Shown: in pieces, positions 20,347 through 29,049 of the stretch | How the letters are laid out: the number at the start of each line of letters is the position of its first letter | Position numbering within the stretch: position 1 is the stretch's first letter | DNA from: Pantoea rodasii | GTDB lineage: Bacteria; Pseudomonadota; Gammaproteobacteria; Enterobacterales; Enterobacteriaceae | Direction: 5' to 3' | Assembly (NCBI RefSeq): GCF_002095465.1 | Contig: NZ_MLFP01000002.1 | Location: 186,001-250,000, forward strand | Length of the DNA stretch: 64,000 nt | Program-made: the position numbers and the translations under genes | Notes under the pieces: model-generated | Database searches by the model: none | What the model was told of the DNA's origin: nothing | What the model saw: only the letters and a program-made list of their open reading frames with translations

Positions 20347-20643
20347 AGCCTATCTGGTGCGTATTCGCTTCGCTATGTCTGGAAGATTTACGGCCTAAAA
20401 TACTGATATATCTATTTTAGCGTCAACATTCATGGCGTAATGCTGGTCAGTTAAGGTTAAGGGGTTCAGTTCAGGTAAGGCCATCCAGGCCAACCCGAAC
20501 TGCCAGTCGCATCCCTGCGCCTGGCTCCTGGCCCAACGTAAAAGCCTCAGCGCTGCGGATAGCCCTTGCAGCAGCAAAGGCGCTCTGGCCTCCACTATCG
20601 TGCTCTTTTTAACAACGCGCACTGAAGCTGAAGAGCAGGCTGG

Positions 20644-20824
20644 TGCCGTACCGGGGCTGGCAATTCGCAGCGCTGAACGTAATGAGTCTGCCAGGAGAGG
20701 CCGCATGGATGCGGGCGAAAGGCGGGGCGGCACACGATGTGCCATCCCCCGCCGGTCCGTCAGGCAGACGAATGAAGTGAAGGTACCGCGCAGCGGCGCG
20801 AGGACAGCCAGCCCCGGTACGGCA
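20644..20824. other. Highly folded element with an 18-bp perfect inverted repeat (candidate structured RNA or phage relic)
   Basis: The arms TGCCGTACCGGGGCTGGC (20644-20661) and its exact complement (20807-20824) enclose 145 bases. Inside are nested hairpins: CCGCAT/ATGCGG near 20702-20716, and GGCGGGG-GGCACA pairing with TGTGCC-CCCCGCC. The minus strand has a 154-codon open frame (20395-20859) rich in Arg, Ser, Leu and Ala that I cannot assign and that may be a by-product of base composition. It resembles, from memory only, a segment seen in P4-like elements. The rest of 20347-20895 shows nothing I recognise. Confidence 0.55.
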
Positions 20825-20895
20825 TCAGACTGCGTTATCATCCGTGGCTTAAAAAGCATAACGTCATGAATGGCGATCTGATCTTTCTCAAACAG

Positions 20896-22584
20896 TTAAA
20901 TAGGGCACTCGCGTACAATCGGGTGCTGCGCGATCTCTTCCTGCAGCACATTCAGCATGCTGTTAGCGATCTCACGCTCGCCCATCACCACGCGATTGGC
21001 GCCGCGCTCCATGATGTAATTCACTTCATCGTCATAGTGCGCGCGGGCAATGATCTCGATATCCGGGCGTTTCTCGCGTGCGGCGGTGACAATCTCACCC
21101 GCCTCGTAACCGTTTGGAATGGTCAGCAGCAGCCAGCGGGCACAATCGAGTCGGGCTAATTCCATGGTATCAACGCGTGCCGCATTGCCCAGCACCGCTT
21201 TAATGCCTTGCTCGCGCAGCGCTTCCACGCGCGGACGGGAATTCTCCACCACAACCAGTGGCACATCTGCTTCCAGCAGCTGTTGTCCCAGCAGGCTGCC
21301 GACGCGTCCGTAACCGACAATCACCGCGTGATTGCAGATATCCACCGGGATCTGCTTCTCTTCTTCAATCGCTTCTTCCAGCGTCTGCTCTTCGATGGTT
21401 TCTGTTTTATCGAGATAGCGTTCTAGCACGGTAAACAGGATTGGGTTGAGCATAATCGACAGGATTGCCGCTGCCAGTACCAGGTTGCGACCCTCATCGC
21501 TCAGCATGCCGAGCGAAATACCCAGGCCGGCAAGAATAAAGGCGAACTCACCAATCTGCGCGAGGCTCACGGAAATGGTCATTGCGGTACGGCGTGAGTG
21601 GCCGAGCATCGTCACCAGCAGCCACGCCGCGATGGATTTACCCAGCACGATAATCGCCAGCGCGCCTAACACCGCCAGCGGCTGCTCAATCAAAATCATC
21701 GGGTCGAACAGCATGCCGACCGAGACAAAGAACAGTACCGCGAAGGCATCGCGCAGCGGCAAAGTATCGTGCGCCGCACGGTGGCTGAGTTCGGACTCGT
21801 TGAGCACCATACCGGCAAAGAAGGCGCCGAGTGCGAAGGAAACATCAAAGAATTCAACGGCACCGAATGCGATGCCCAGCGCCAGCGCTAACACCGATAA
21901 GGTGAACAGCTCACGTGAACCGGTGGCGGCGCTTTTTGCCAGAATCCACGGCACCACGCGACGACCCACCACCATCATCAGCACCATAAAGGCGACGACT
22001 TTACCGATGGTCAGCAGCAAATCCCATATCAACAGGGTAGGGCTGGCATTGCCTTCTTGTAACATTCCGGCAATCGCGGGCAGCAGCACCAGCGTCAAGA
22101 CCATCACCAGGTCTTCAACAATCAGCCAGCCGATAGCGATTTGCCCACGCTGGCTATCAATCAGTTGACGCTCTTCCAGCGCACGCAGCAGCACCACGGT
22201 ACTGGCGGTGGAGAGGCACAGACCAAACACCAAACCGGTCATCCACGACCAGCCCATCGCCCAGGAAAGTCCCATTCCCAGCAGCGTAGCCACCGCGATC
22301 TGCGCGATAGCGCCGGGAATGGCAATCGACTTTACCGACATCAAATCTTTCAGCGAGAAGTGCAGGCCCACGCCAAACATCAGCAGGATAACGCCGAGTT
22401 CAGCCAGCTCAGGGGCAAGGTTGGTATCGGCGACGAAGCCTGGGGTAAAGGGCCCGGCGAGTACCCCAGCCAGCAGGTAGCCGACGAGCGGAGAAATACG
22501 CAGGCGGTTGGCAATCATTCCAAGGATAAAGGCGAGGACCAGCCCTCCGACAATGGTGGTGATCAACGGTGTAGTGTGATGCAT
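20896..22584 (-). CDS. ybaL: Kef-type cation:proton antiporter YbaL
   Basis: A 562-residue CPA2 family protein: an N-terminal Na+/H+-exchanger domain of 12-13 membrane segments (TTIVGGLVLAFILGMIANRL, VGYLLAGVLAGPF) followed by a cytosolic RCK/TrkA-N domain with the nucleotide fold VIVGYGRVGSLLGQQLLEAD. It matches E. coli YbaL, whose ion is not established. The ATG at 22584 (MHHTTPLITT) is chosen because of its AAGGAGA site and the family's N-terminus; a longer frame upstream is not conserved. It is convergent with gsk. Confidence 0.95.
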   Translation of the reverse strand: MHHTTPLITTIVGGLVLAFILGMIANRLRISPLVGYLLAGVLAGPFTPGFVADTNLAPELAELGVILLMFGVGLHFSLKDLMSVKSIAIPGAIAQIAVATLLGMGLSWAMGWSWMTGLVFGLCLSTASTVVLLRALEERQLIDSQRGQIAIGWLIVEDLVMVLTLVLLPAIAGMLQEGNASPTLLIWDLLLTIGKVVAFMVLMMVVGRRVVPWILAKSAATGSRELFTLSVLALALGIAFGAVEFFDVSFALGAFFAGMVLNESELSHRAAHDTLPLRDAFAVLFFVSVGMLFDPMILIEQPLAVLGALAIIVLGKSIAAWLLVTMLGHSRRTAMTISVSLAQIGEFAFILAGLGISLGMLSDEGRNLVLAAAILSIMLNPILFTVLERYLDKTETIEEQTLEEAIEEEKQIPVDICNHAVIVGYGRVGSLLGQQLLEADVPLVVVENSRPRVEALREQGIKAVLGNAARVDTMELARLDCARWLLLTIPNGYEAGEIVTAAREKRPDIEIIARAHYDDEVNYIMERGANRVVMGEREIANSMLNVLQEEIAQHPIVRECPI

Positions 22585-22768
22585 GCCTGTCTCCTTGTGT
22601 GCAAATGTATCCGCTTGTAACAACCCAGTGTAATGCACAATCGCTAACCACGTTTAAACATTTGAGCGGTGAAAAGCGATTAAAATTGAAAAAATGAGAA
22701 GAAAACGCAGCTGAAGCAGCATTTTCATCAGTTATCTCTCTCTATCGGCAGCGTTTCCGCAGAATGAA

Positions 22769-22796
22769 GGGGGGCGAGGAAAAATAGTTGCCCCCC
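22769..22796 (-). terminator. Probable terminator after fsr
   Basis: GGGGGGC/GCCCCCC stem with a 14-base AT-rich loop, 10 bases past the fsr stop; the T tail is modest. Confidence 0.55.
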
Positions 22797-22805
22797 AAAA
22801 TCGGT

Positions 22806-24002
22806 TCAGGCGTGGCGGTTATCAGGCAGGAAAGCGGTCAAAAGGCCGATAAGTGGCAGCCAGGCACAGATTTGATAGACCCATTCAAGGCTGGTGTGGT
22901 CCGCCACCACACCCAACACGGCCGCACCTAGGCCGCCCATGCCAAAGGCAAAACCGAAAAACAGCCCTGAAACCATACCGATACGGCCCGGCATCAGCTC
23001 TTGCGCATACACCAAAATGGCGGAAAACGCGGAGGCGAGAATCAGGCCAATGATGATGCTCAGTACGCTGGTCCACATTAAATTGGCGTGCGGCAGCAGC
23101 AAGGTAAAGGGCGCAACGCCGAGAATCGACACCCAAATCACGTATTTACGCCCAATTTTGTCGCCAATTGGCCCGCCAATGATGGTGCCCGCAGCCACCG
23201 CGCCGAGGAAGGCAAACAGGTGAAATTGCGAAGCCTGAACAGAAAGTCCAAATTTCTGTATTAAATAGAAGGTGTAATAACTGCTCAGGCTGGTGAGATA
23301 GAAGTATTTGGAGAAGATCAGCAGCAATAAAATGCTGATCGCCAGCGCCACTTTTTTACGCGGTAACGGATTGACCGGCGTCACCGTGGCTTTGGCTTGA
23401 TTAGCACGATGCTGATGGCTGTACCAACGGCTGACCTGCAGCAGCACAATGATGCCGAGCAGCGCGGCCAGCACAAACCAGCCAAGATGGCCTTTGCCAT
23501 AAGGCGCGACGATCATCGCTGCCAGCAGCGGTCCGAGCGCGCTGCCAAAGTTGCCGCCGACCTGAAACAGCGACTGCGCTAACCCGTGACGTCCACCGGA
23601 TGCCATGCGCGCCACGCGTGAGGATTCAGGATGAAACACCGATGATCCGCTGCCTACCAGCGCGGCCGCGAGCAGCACCTGCGGATAGGTACTCGAAAAC
23701 GTCAGCAGCACCAGGCCGCACAGCGTAAAGCCCATTCCCACCGGCAGCGACCAGGGTTTTGGGTATTTGTCGGTGTAATAGCCGATCAGCGGTTGCAGTA
23801 AGGAGGCGGTGACCTGGAAGGTCAGCGTTATCAGACCTATCTGCACGAAGTTAAGGCTAAAATCTTTCTGCAGCATCGGATAGATCGCCAGTAACAGCGA
23901 TTGCAGCATATCGTTGAGCAGATGCGCGAAGCTGATGGCACCTAAAATGCCAAAAGCGGTCCGTCCCGGTGCGCGTGTCGGGGTTGCGATGTCACTTGCC
24001 AT
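22806..24002 (-). CDS. fsr: MFS transporter Fsr (fosmidomycin resistance protein)
   Basis: A 398-residue major facilitator with 12 predicted membrane segments, matching E. coli Fsr (406 aa), which exports fosmidomycin; the natural substrate is unknown. Recognisable stretches are SFAHLLNDMLQSLLLAIYPM, LLQPLIGYYTDKYPKPW (motif A-like loop) and GSGSSVFHPESSRVARMASG. It is divergent from ushA, as in E. coli, with about 160 bases between them. No clear operator was recognised. Confidence 0.95.
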   Translation of the reverse strand: MASDIATPTRAPGRTAFGILGAISFAHLLNDMLQSLLLAIYPMLQKDFSLNFVQIGLITLTFQVTASLLQPLIGYYTDKYPKPWSLPVGMGFTLCGLVLLTFSSTYPQVLLAAALVGSGSSVFHPESSRVARMASGGRHGLAQSLFQVGGNFGSALGPLLAAMIVAPYGKGHLGWFVLAALLGIIVLLQVSRWYSHQHRANQAKATVTPVNPLPRKKVALAISILLLLIFSKYFYLTSLSSYYTFYLIQKFGLSVQASQFHLFAFLGAVAAGTIIGGPIGDKIGRKYVIWVSILGVAPFTLLLPHANLMWTSVLSIIIGLILASAFSAILVYAQELMPGRIGMVSGLFFGFAFGMGGLGAAVLGVVADHTSLEWVYQICAWLPLIGLLTAFLPDNRHA

Positions 24003-24165
24003 AAAAATCCTGAAGGGTGCGGTTATCGTTATCAGTTTGTTATTACCGGAACGACTCTATAAGCCTTTGGTCTTGAGTTAAAGTGCCATCTGTGCGACAC
24101 AGAAGCGTGATAAAGCACATTAAGTCCACTGCACAGTGGAAATACGCAGAATAAGGAGATCGGCT

Positions 24166-25917
24166 TTGTTGTTATTCCCGCGGAGAGGGCGCTGGCTGGC
24201 GCTGATCATGCTGTTGTTGCCGATGCTGGCGCAGGCATGGCAAACGGATCGCAGTTATCGATTCAGTATTCTGCACACCAACGATCATCACGGTCGCTAC
24301 TGGACTAACTCTCAGGGTGAATACGGGCTGGCGGCGCAGAAAACGCTGATGGATAAGCAGCGCTACGATGTGCAGGCTAAAGGTGGCGGTGCTTTAATTC
24401 TGTCTGCCGGTGATGTGAATACCGGCGTTCCGGAATCGGATCTGCTCAATGCCGAACCCGATATTCGCGGCATGAACCTGGTGGGTTACGATGCGATGGC
24501 ACTCGGCAATCACGAATTCGACAAGCCGATCAGCGTGCTGCAACAGCAGCAGAAGTGGGCCAAATTTCCGTTCCTCTCCGCCAATATTTATCAAAAGGGC
24601 AGCGATCAGCGTTTGTTTAAGCCGTGGGCGATCTTTAACCGCATGGGACTGAAAATCGCGGTGATCGGCCTGACCACTACTGACACGCTGAAGATCTCTA
24701 ATCCGGAAAATATCGCCAACATCGACATCCGCGATCCGGTTAAAGAGACGGAAAAAGCGGTGGCGGAACTGCGTGCCAGCGAAAAGCCTGATGTCATCAT
24801 CGCGCTGACACATATGGGGCATTACGACGACGGACAGCACGGCAGCAACGCGCCGGGTGATGTGGAGCTGGCGCGCAGCCTGCCGCCGGGCACCATTAAT
24901 GTGATTATTGGCGGCCATTCGCAGGATGCGGTGTGCATGGAAAAAGACAACGTCAGCGTGAAAAATTATCAGCCCGGCCAGCCTTGCCAGCCCGATCGGC
25001 AAAACGGCGTGTGGATCATGCAGGCGAAAGAGTGGGGCAAATACGTTGGTCGTGGCGATTTCACCTTCCGAAACGGCGAGTTAACGCTGGATAGCTATCA
25101 GCTGATCCCGGTCAATCTGAAGCATGAAGTGAAGAATCTGGATGGCAGCGTCTCATGGCTTACCTGGCAGGAAGCGATCCCGCCGAACAGCGCCATGATG
25201 AAGTTGCTGACGCCCTTCCAGCTGCGGGCCGCTAAGAAACTCGACGTCAGCGTTGGCAGCAGCGACGGCGTGTTTGTTGGCGAACGCGACAAGGTGCGCT
25301 TCGAACAAACCAATCTGGGGCAGTTGATCCTGCGTGCGCAGATGGCCGTGACTAAGGCGGATTTTGCCGTGATCAGTGGTGGCGGCATTCGTACCTCGCT
25401 GGCCGAAGGCAAACTGAGCTGGCGCGATCTGTTGCAGGTGCAGCCATTTGGTAACCAGGTGGTGTCGGTGACGCTGAGCGGAGACGAGTTGCTAAAGTAT
25501 CTTGCCACGGTGGCCAATATTAAAACCAACTCCGGTGGTTTTGCGCAGTTCAGCAATATCAGCCTGGTGGCGGATGGCAAAGCGGTGAGTGAAGTGAAGA
25601 TCAACGGCCAGCCGCTGCAGAAAGACAAAACCTATCGCATGGCGACCAACAGTTTTAACGCCAGCGGAGGCGATGGTTATCCGCTGATTGAGAACCATGC
25701 GGGCTTCAGTAATTCCGGACTGCGCGATGCGGACGTGCTACGTGATTATGTCACTGCACACTCACCGTTGAAAATCGCCGACTATGTGCCCTCCGGGATT
25801 GTGCATCTGACAGAGGCGCAGGTGCAGGAGCGCGATAAAGCGCAGGAGAAGCCGAAGAAGCGCAGCTATCCGCAAGCCATTCTGGCGTGGATCTGGCCGC
25901 GCGCACTGCACAATTAA
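24166..25917 (+). CDS. ushA: Bifunctional UDP-sugar hydrolase/5'-nucleotidase UshA
   Basis: Periplasmic enzyme that degrades UDP-glucose and nucleotides. The signal peptide (RRGRWLALIMLLLPMLAQAW) precedes the calcineurin-like metal site: HTNDHHGRYW, SAGDVNTGVPESD, GNHEFD, and later GGHSQD. The C-terminal nucleotide-binding domain ends with ATNSFNASGGDGYP. The start is probably TTG at 24166 because AAGGAG lies seven bases before it; a GTG at 24136 in the same frame lacks such a site. The C-terminus (KPKKRSYPQAILAWIWP) is about 30 residues longer than in E. coli UshA. Confidence 0.95.
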   Translation: MLLFPRRGRWLALIMLLLPMLAQAWQTDRSYRFSILHTNDHHGRYWTNSQGEYGLAAQKTLMDKQRYDVQAKGGGALILSAGDVNTGVPESDLLNAEPDIRGMNLVGYDAMALGNHEFDKPISVLQQQQKWAKFPFLSANIYQKGSDQRLFKPWAIFNRMGLKIAVIGLTTTDTLKISNPENIANIDIRDPVKETEKAVAELRASEKPDVIIALTHMGHYDDGQHGSNAPGDVELARSLPPGTINVIIGGHSQDAVCMEKDNVSVKNYQPGQPCQPDRQNGVWIMQAKEWGKYVGRGDFTFRNGELTLDSYQLIPVNLKHEVKNLDGSVSWLTWQEAIPPNSAMMKLLTPFQLRAAKKLDVSVGSSDGVFVGERDKVRFEQTNLGQLILRAQMAVTKADFAVISGGGIRTSLAEGKLSWRDLLQVQPFGNQVVSVTLSGDELLKYLATVANIKTNSGGFAQFSNISLVADGKAVSEVKINGQPLQKDKTYRMATNSFNASGGDGYPLIENHAGFSNSGLRDADVLRDYVTAHSPLKIADYVPSGIVHLTEAQVQERDKAQEKPKKRSYPQAILAWIWPRALHN

Positions 25918-25921
25918 ACAA

Positions 25922-25946
25922 CGGCGCCGTTGGGCGCCGCTATTTT
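25922..25946 (+). terminator. Terminator of ushA
   Basis: CGGCGCC-GTTG-GGCGCCG hairpin followed by CTATTTT, 5 bases past the ushA stop; it abuts the end of the convergent PACE gene. Confidence 0.85.
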
Positions 25947-26376
25947 ATGCCTGACAGGATTTCTGCGTCAGCCAGCGCTGGCGCAGCTTATCCCACATCC
26001 AGTTATAGGCCATGGTGTAGGGCAGGAAGAACAGGAAGAACGCCACTTCCAGCACAAACGCTTCCAGCAGCGTGATCTTCAGCATCCAGGCGGCAATCGG
26101 CAAACCGATAACAATAAAGCCGCCTTCAAAGCCCAGCGCGTGGATAGCACGCAGGCCGAGGCCACGTTTTACCTGCGGCGGCCAGATGCGATCAAAACCG
26201 GTGTTATAGATCATGTTCCACAGCATGGCGACGGTCGACAGCATGATCGCCAATGCGCCCATCTGAAACAGCGGTTTATCCATAGCCCAGGCAGCCAGCG
26301 GCGCAACAGTGAGAATCGCCAGCACTTCAAATCCTGCGGCATGACAAAAACGTTCTTTCAGCGAACGGGTACGCAT
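25945..26376 (-). CDS. PACE family multidrug/biocide efflux transporter
   Basis: A 143-residue protein of four membrane segments in two tandem bacterial transmembrane pair domains, the architecture of AceI-type PACE exporters. Diagnostic pieces are RSLKERFCHAAGFEVLAIL, the WNMIYNTGFDRIWP signature and the second-repeat LGFEGGFIVIGLPIAAWML. Known members export chlorhexidine, acriflavine or polyamines. The start at 26376 has AAGGAGG. A LysR gene is divergent 90 bases away, as AceR is next to aceI in Acinetobacter, and is the likely regulator. Confidence 0.92.
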   Translation of the reverse strand: MRTRSLKERFCHAAGFEVLAILTVAPLAAWAMDKPLFQMGALAIMLSTVAMLWNMIYNTGFDRIWPPQVKRGLGLRAIHALGFEGGFIVIGLPIAAWMLKITLLEAFVLEVAFFLFFLPYTMAYNWMWDKLRQRWLTQKSCQA

Positions 26377-26466
26377 ATAAACCTCCTTATAGGTGATGCG
26401 ACACATTTTCTCACCGCAGAATGCTAAGATAAAATGATTACCTATCGATAAAAGCGATGGTTCACC

Positions 26467-27336
26467 ATGAAATACTCCCCGGAATCCCTTGAGGCCTTTG
26501 TGCAAACCGTAGCCAGCGGCTCGTTTTCTGCGGCGGCCCGCGCGTTAGCCAAAAGCCAGTCGACTATCAGCAGCGCGGTGGCCAATCTGGAAGACGATCT
26601 TGGCTTCACGCTATTTGATCGCAGCGGTCGCCAGCCGGTGTTAACCGAGCAAGGCCAGCGCGCCCTGGCGCAGGTGCAGCAAATTTTGGCAGCCAGCCAG
26701 CGACTGGATGAACTGGCGGTACGGCTATCGCAGGGGGTTGAACCACGTCTCAGCCTGGCGATTTCTGACTTTTGGCAAGCCGATCACCATGAAAATCTAC
26801 TGAACCGCTTTGAAGCGCGATATCCGGATATCGAATTTGAATGCATGATTGCCGAGGATGCAGACGCGCTGGATCTGCTGCAGGCTGGTCGCGTGCATCT
26901 TGGCGTGGTGCGCGCCCAGCCGCAGTTGCCACCGGATCTGGCGGTGGCGCGCTTACAGGTTGGGGCTGAAATGGCGATTTATCTGCATCAGGACCATGAA
27001 TTTGCGCAGCTGAAGCAGGTGACTGAAGGGCAGCTTGGCGAGTTGCGCCATCTGCGGCTCAACACCTGGGTACAAAATCGTGAGCCGCTGCCCGCCGGAC
27101 GCGTGTGGTCGGCGCCTTCCTATTTGCTGTTGCTGGAGATGGCGGAGCAGGGATTTGGCTGGAGCGTGTTGCCGCGCTGGCTGGTGGAGCAGTTTGGTCA
27201 TCAGGTGCTGAAAGAGCTGCCGGTGCCGGGCTGGCCGCAGCACATTGCTGTGGATGTGATCTGGTCGCGACGCAATCCGCCGGGCCCCGCCGGGCGCTGG
27301 ATGATTGACCAACTCTGCGCCCAGCAGCCGGATTAA
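26467..27336 (+). CDS. LysR family regulator divergent from the PACE exporter
   Basis: A 289-residue LysR protein. The N-terminal helix-turn-helix is GSFSAAARALAKSQSTISSAVANLE (around residues 18-42). The ligand domain begins near PRLSLAISDFWQADHHENLL. Its position suggests that it controls the PACE gene. The last codons (CAGCAGCCGGATTAA) form the start of a 47-base tandem repeat shared with the end of ybaK, so the native C-terminus may have been altered by that repeat. Confidence 0.9.
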   Translation: MKYSPESLEAFVQTVASGSFSAAARALAKSQSTISSAVANLEDDLGFTLFDRSGRQPVLTEQGQRALAQVQQILAASQRLDELAVRLSQGVEPRLSLAISDFWQADHHENLLNRFEARYPDIEFECMIAEDADALDLLQAGRVHLGVVRAQPQLPPDLAVARLQVGAEMAIYLHQDHEFAQLKQVTEGQLGELRHLRLNTWVQNREPLPAGRVWSAPSYLLLLEMAEQGFGWSVLPRWLVEQFGHQVLKELPVPGWPQHIAVDVIWSRRNPPGPAGRWMIDQLCAQQPD

Positions 27337-27471
27337 TCGCGGCGCGCCACGTCGGCCAGTGCGGCGTCCAGCAGCCGGATTAATCGCGGCGTGCCACGAC
27401 GGCCAGTGCGACATCCAGCAGCCGAATTAATCGCGGCGCGCCACGTCCGCCAGTGCAGCGTCCAGCAGCCG
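27321..27471. repeat. 47-bp tandem repeat at convergent gene ends (three full copies and a partial)
   Basis: Copies start at 27321, 27368, 27415 and (partial) 27462, each starting CCAGCAGCCG and carrying TTAATCGCGGCG. Copies differ by a few substitutions. Each full copy holds a stop codon for the LysR frame and one for the ybaK frame, so the repeat is made of the joined 3' ends of the two convergent genes. Confidence 0.92.
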
Positions 27472-27906
27472 CGCCAAATCCTGCGCCGCCAGTTCAATAT
27501 CCAGCCCGCGCTTGCCGCCGGAGATAAAGATGGTGGCAAATTCCGCCGCCTGTTGGTCGATCACCGTCGGCAGGCGCTTTTTCTGCCCCAGCGGACTGAT
27601 GCCACCCACCAGATAACCAGTCACGCGCTGCGCCAGTTGCGGATCGGCCATGTCAGCTTTTTTTGCACCCAGCGCCTTGGCCACTTTTTTCAGATCAAGC
27701 TGCGAAGAGACCGGCGTTACCGCCACCGCCAGTGCTTTAGCATCACCGTTTAGCGCCACTAACAGGGTTTTGAACACCTGACGCGCATCGAGATTGAGCT
27801 TACGCACCGCCTCATCACCAAAATTTGTTTCATGGCTGTCGTGGTCGTACGGATGCAGCGTGAAAGTGACCTTTTGTTTTTCCAGCAGTTTTACGGCGGG
27901 TGTCAT
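27427..27906 (-). CDS. ybaK: Cys-tRNA(Pro)/Cys-tRNA(Cys) deacylase YbaK
   Basis: A 159-residue editing enzyme that hydrolyses Cys mischarged onto tRNA(Pro). It starts [15 protein letters not shown] and contains [29 protein letters not shown] and [19 protein letters not shown] (catalytic Lys region), ending LADVARRD. Length equals E. coli YbaK. Its 3' end lies in the 47-base repeat array. ChiX sRNA is divergently encoded upstream, as in E. coli. Confidence 0.96.
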   Translation of the reverse strand: MTPAVKLLEKQKVTFTLHPYDHDSHETNFGDEAVRKLNLDARQVFKTLLVALNGDAKALAVAVTPVSSQLDLKKVAKALGAKKADMADPQLAQRVTGYLVGGISPLGQKKRLPTVIDQQAAEFATIFISGGKRGLDIELAAQDLARLLDAALADVARRD

Positions 27907-27984
27907 ATTCTGTCCTTGCTACGAAAATTCTTATTTCAGATTTGATGAATAATACTGGCGAAATTCTGAACTTTGCGCGAAAAT

Positions 27985-28070
27985 TGGCCGGCGCCAGCAA
28001 TGCTGGTGATAACCAAAATCATAAACAAATTCCTCTTTGACGGGCCAATAGTATTATTGGCCTTCTTTTT
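27985..28070 (+). ncRNA. chiX: Small regulatory RNA ChiX (SroB/MicM)
   Basis: The core AAATTCCTCTTTGACGGGCC (28027-28046, containing the pairing region for the chitoporin mRNA) is identical to E. coli ChiX as I remember it. It is followed by the terminator hairpin GGCCAATA/TATTGGCC and a T run ending at 28070. It lies on the plus strand between ybaK and ybaP, the same position and orientation as in E. coli. A 5' hairpin (CCAGCAATGCTGG) is present. The exact 5' end is estimated. ChiX is an Hfq-bound repressor of chiP and is titrated by the chb transcript. Confidence 0.92.
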
Positions 28071-28165
28071 GCCTGCCATCCGCCGTTCATTCACCCAACC
28101 ACTTCTCCGCGCAATCGAAACGCATTGCATTGTACCAGGGATCGAAGATGCATCATGTTTCACGG

Positions 28166-28978
28166 TTATCGCGCGCTTTGCGACTTCAACAATCCCGGCA
28201 GATTATCATCGCCATACAGATGCAGCGCACCCACGGCCACCACATAGCGTCCCTTTGGCAACGCCTGCAATAACTCGCGCCAGTGTTGGTTACGATTTCG
28301 CATCAGGGTGTCATTCAGCTCGTTGCTGAACGTCGTCGGTAGCGCCACCGGCTGCTGCGTGGGCGGCGCATCCAGCCACCAGCTGATCATGGTTTGCAGC
28401 AGGCGGGCGTTGGTGTGCCAATGCTCCAGCGTATCCAGCAGCAGCGATAAACCCTCTTGCGGCAACGACTTCAGTAGCGCGATCTGAGTTTCCGGGCCTT
28501 CCAGTTCAATAATGCGCTTATTGGCGGCTTTTGCCGCCATCAGCAGCTGGTAATCAATGCCATATTGCGGCCGTAACCCCAGACGCTGCGCCTGTTGCGC
28601 CTGCAGCATCAAGGCGATTTGCCAGAACGGCAGCGTGTCGAACACCGCCATGGAAAGCGAAAGCTCATCGCACAGGGTATTCAGCCGCTGCAGTACCTCT
28701 GCATCCAGTCGCATCGCCAGCGGGGGAGATGCATCGTCATGGCCAAAAGGCGATGCGCCTTGAGTGATATCCGCTTCGACAATTAGCGCATCGGCTTTGC
28801 TGAGCTGGCGCAATAATCCGGCGGGCAGCGGCTGCATATCGCGCGTGCCCATGTGAATGCTGCCTGCCAGATGCAGACGGCGGTTACCTAAAGTAATATC
28901 CATAGCCGGCCAGGTGTAACGTGCCGGGAAGAGGGTAGCGGCCAGTTGCTGGAAGCTTTGCCACAGACTGCGTCTCAT
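28166..28978 (-). CDS. ybaP: TraB/GumN family protein YbaP
   Basis: A 270-residue protein of the TraB/GumN (TIKI-like) family, probably a metalloprotease-like fold. The GX2H-type motif is HLAGSIHMG, with further conserved ALIVEADITQG, the LEGPETQIALLKSLP region and RYVVAVGALHLYGDDNLPGLL near the end. The ATG at 28978 follows AAAGGA; a TTG 21 bases upstream could extend it. E. coli YbaP is 264 aa. Role not established. Confidence 0.93.
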   Translation of the reverse strand: MRRSLWQSFQQLAATLFPARYTWPAMDITLGNRRLHLAGSIHMGTRDMQPLPAGLLRQLSKADALIVEADITQGASPFGHDDASPPLAMRLDAEVLQRLNTLCDELSLSMAVFDTLPFWQIALMLQAQQAQRLGLRPQYGIDYQLLMAAKAANKRIIELEGPETQIALLKSLPQEGLSLLLDTLEHWHTNARLLQTMISWWLDAPPTQQPVALPTTFSNELNDTLMRNRNQHWRELLQALPKGRYVVAVGALHLYGDDNLPGLLKSQSAR

Positions 28979-29049
28979 GCCCTGTCCTTTTGAAGTCAAA
29001 AATCCATGCTAGCGATTTCGGTCACTGAAAAACAGGGCAGAGAGGGCGA

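Noticed and set aside
20395-20859. 154-codon minus-strand frame between gsk and ybaL
   Set aside because: No recognisable domain and it coincides with a strongly folded element; treated as possible by-product rather than a gene.
27321-27471. CRISPR-like array
   Set aside because: The repeats are directly tandem with no spacers and consist of gene 3' ends. No CRISPR array or cas gene was seen anywhere in the window.
27945-28040. A 31-codon plus-strand ORF ahead of a terminator
   Set aside because: No ribosome site; its 3' half and the terminator are the ChiX sRNA, so the frame is accidental.
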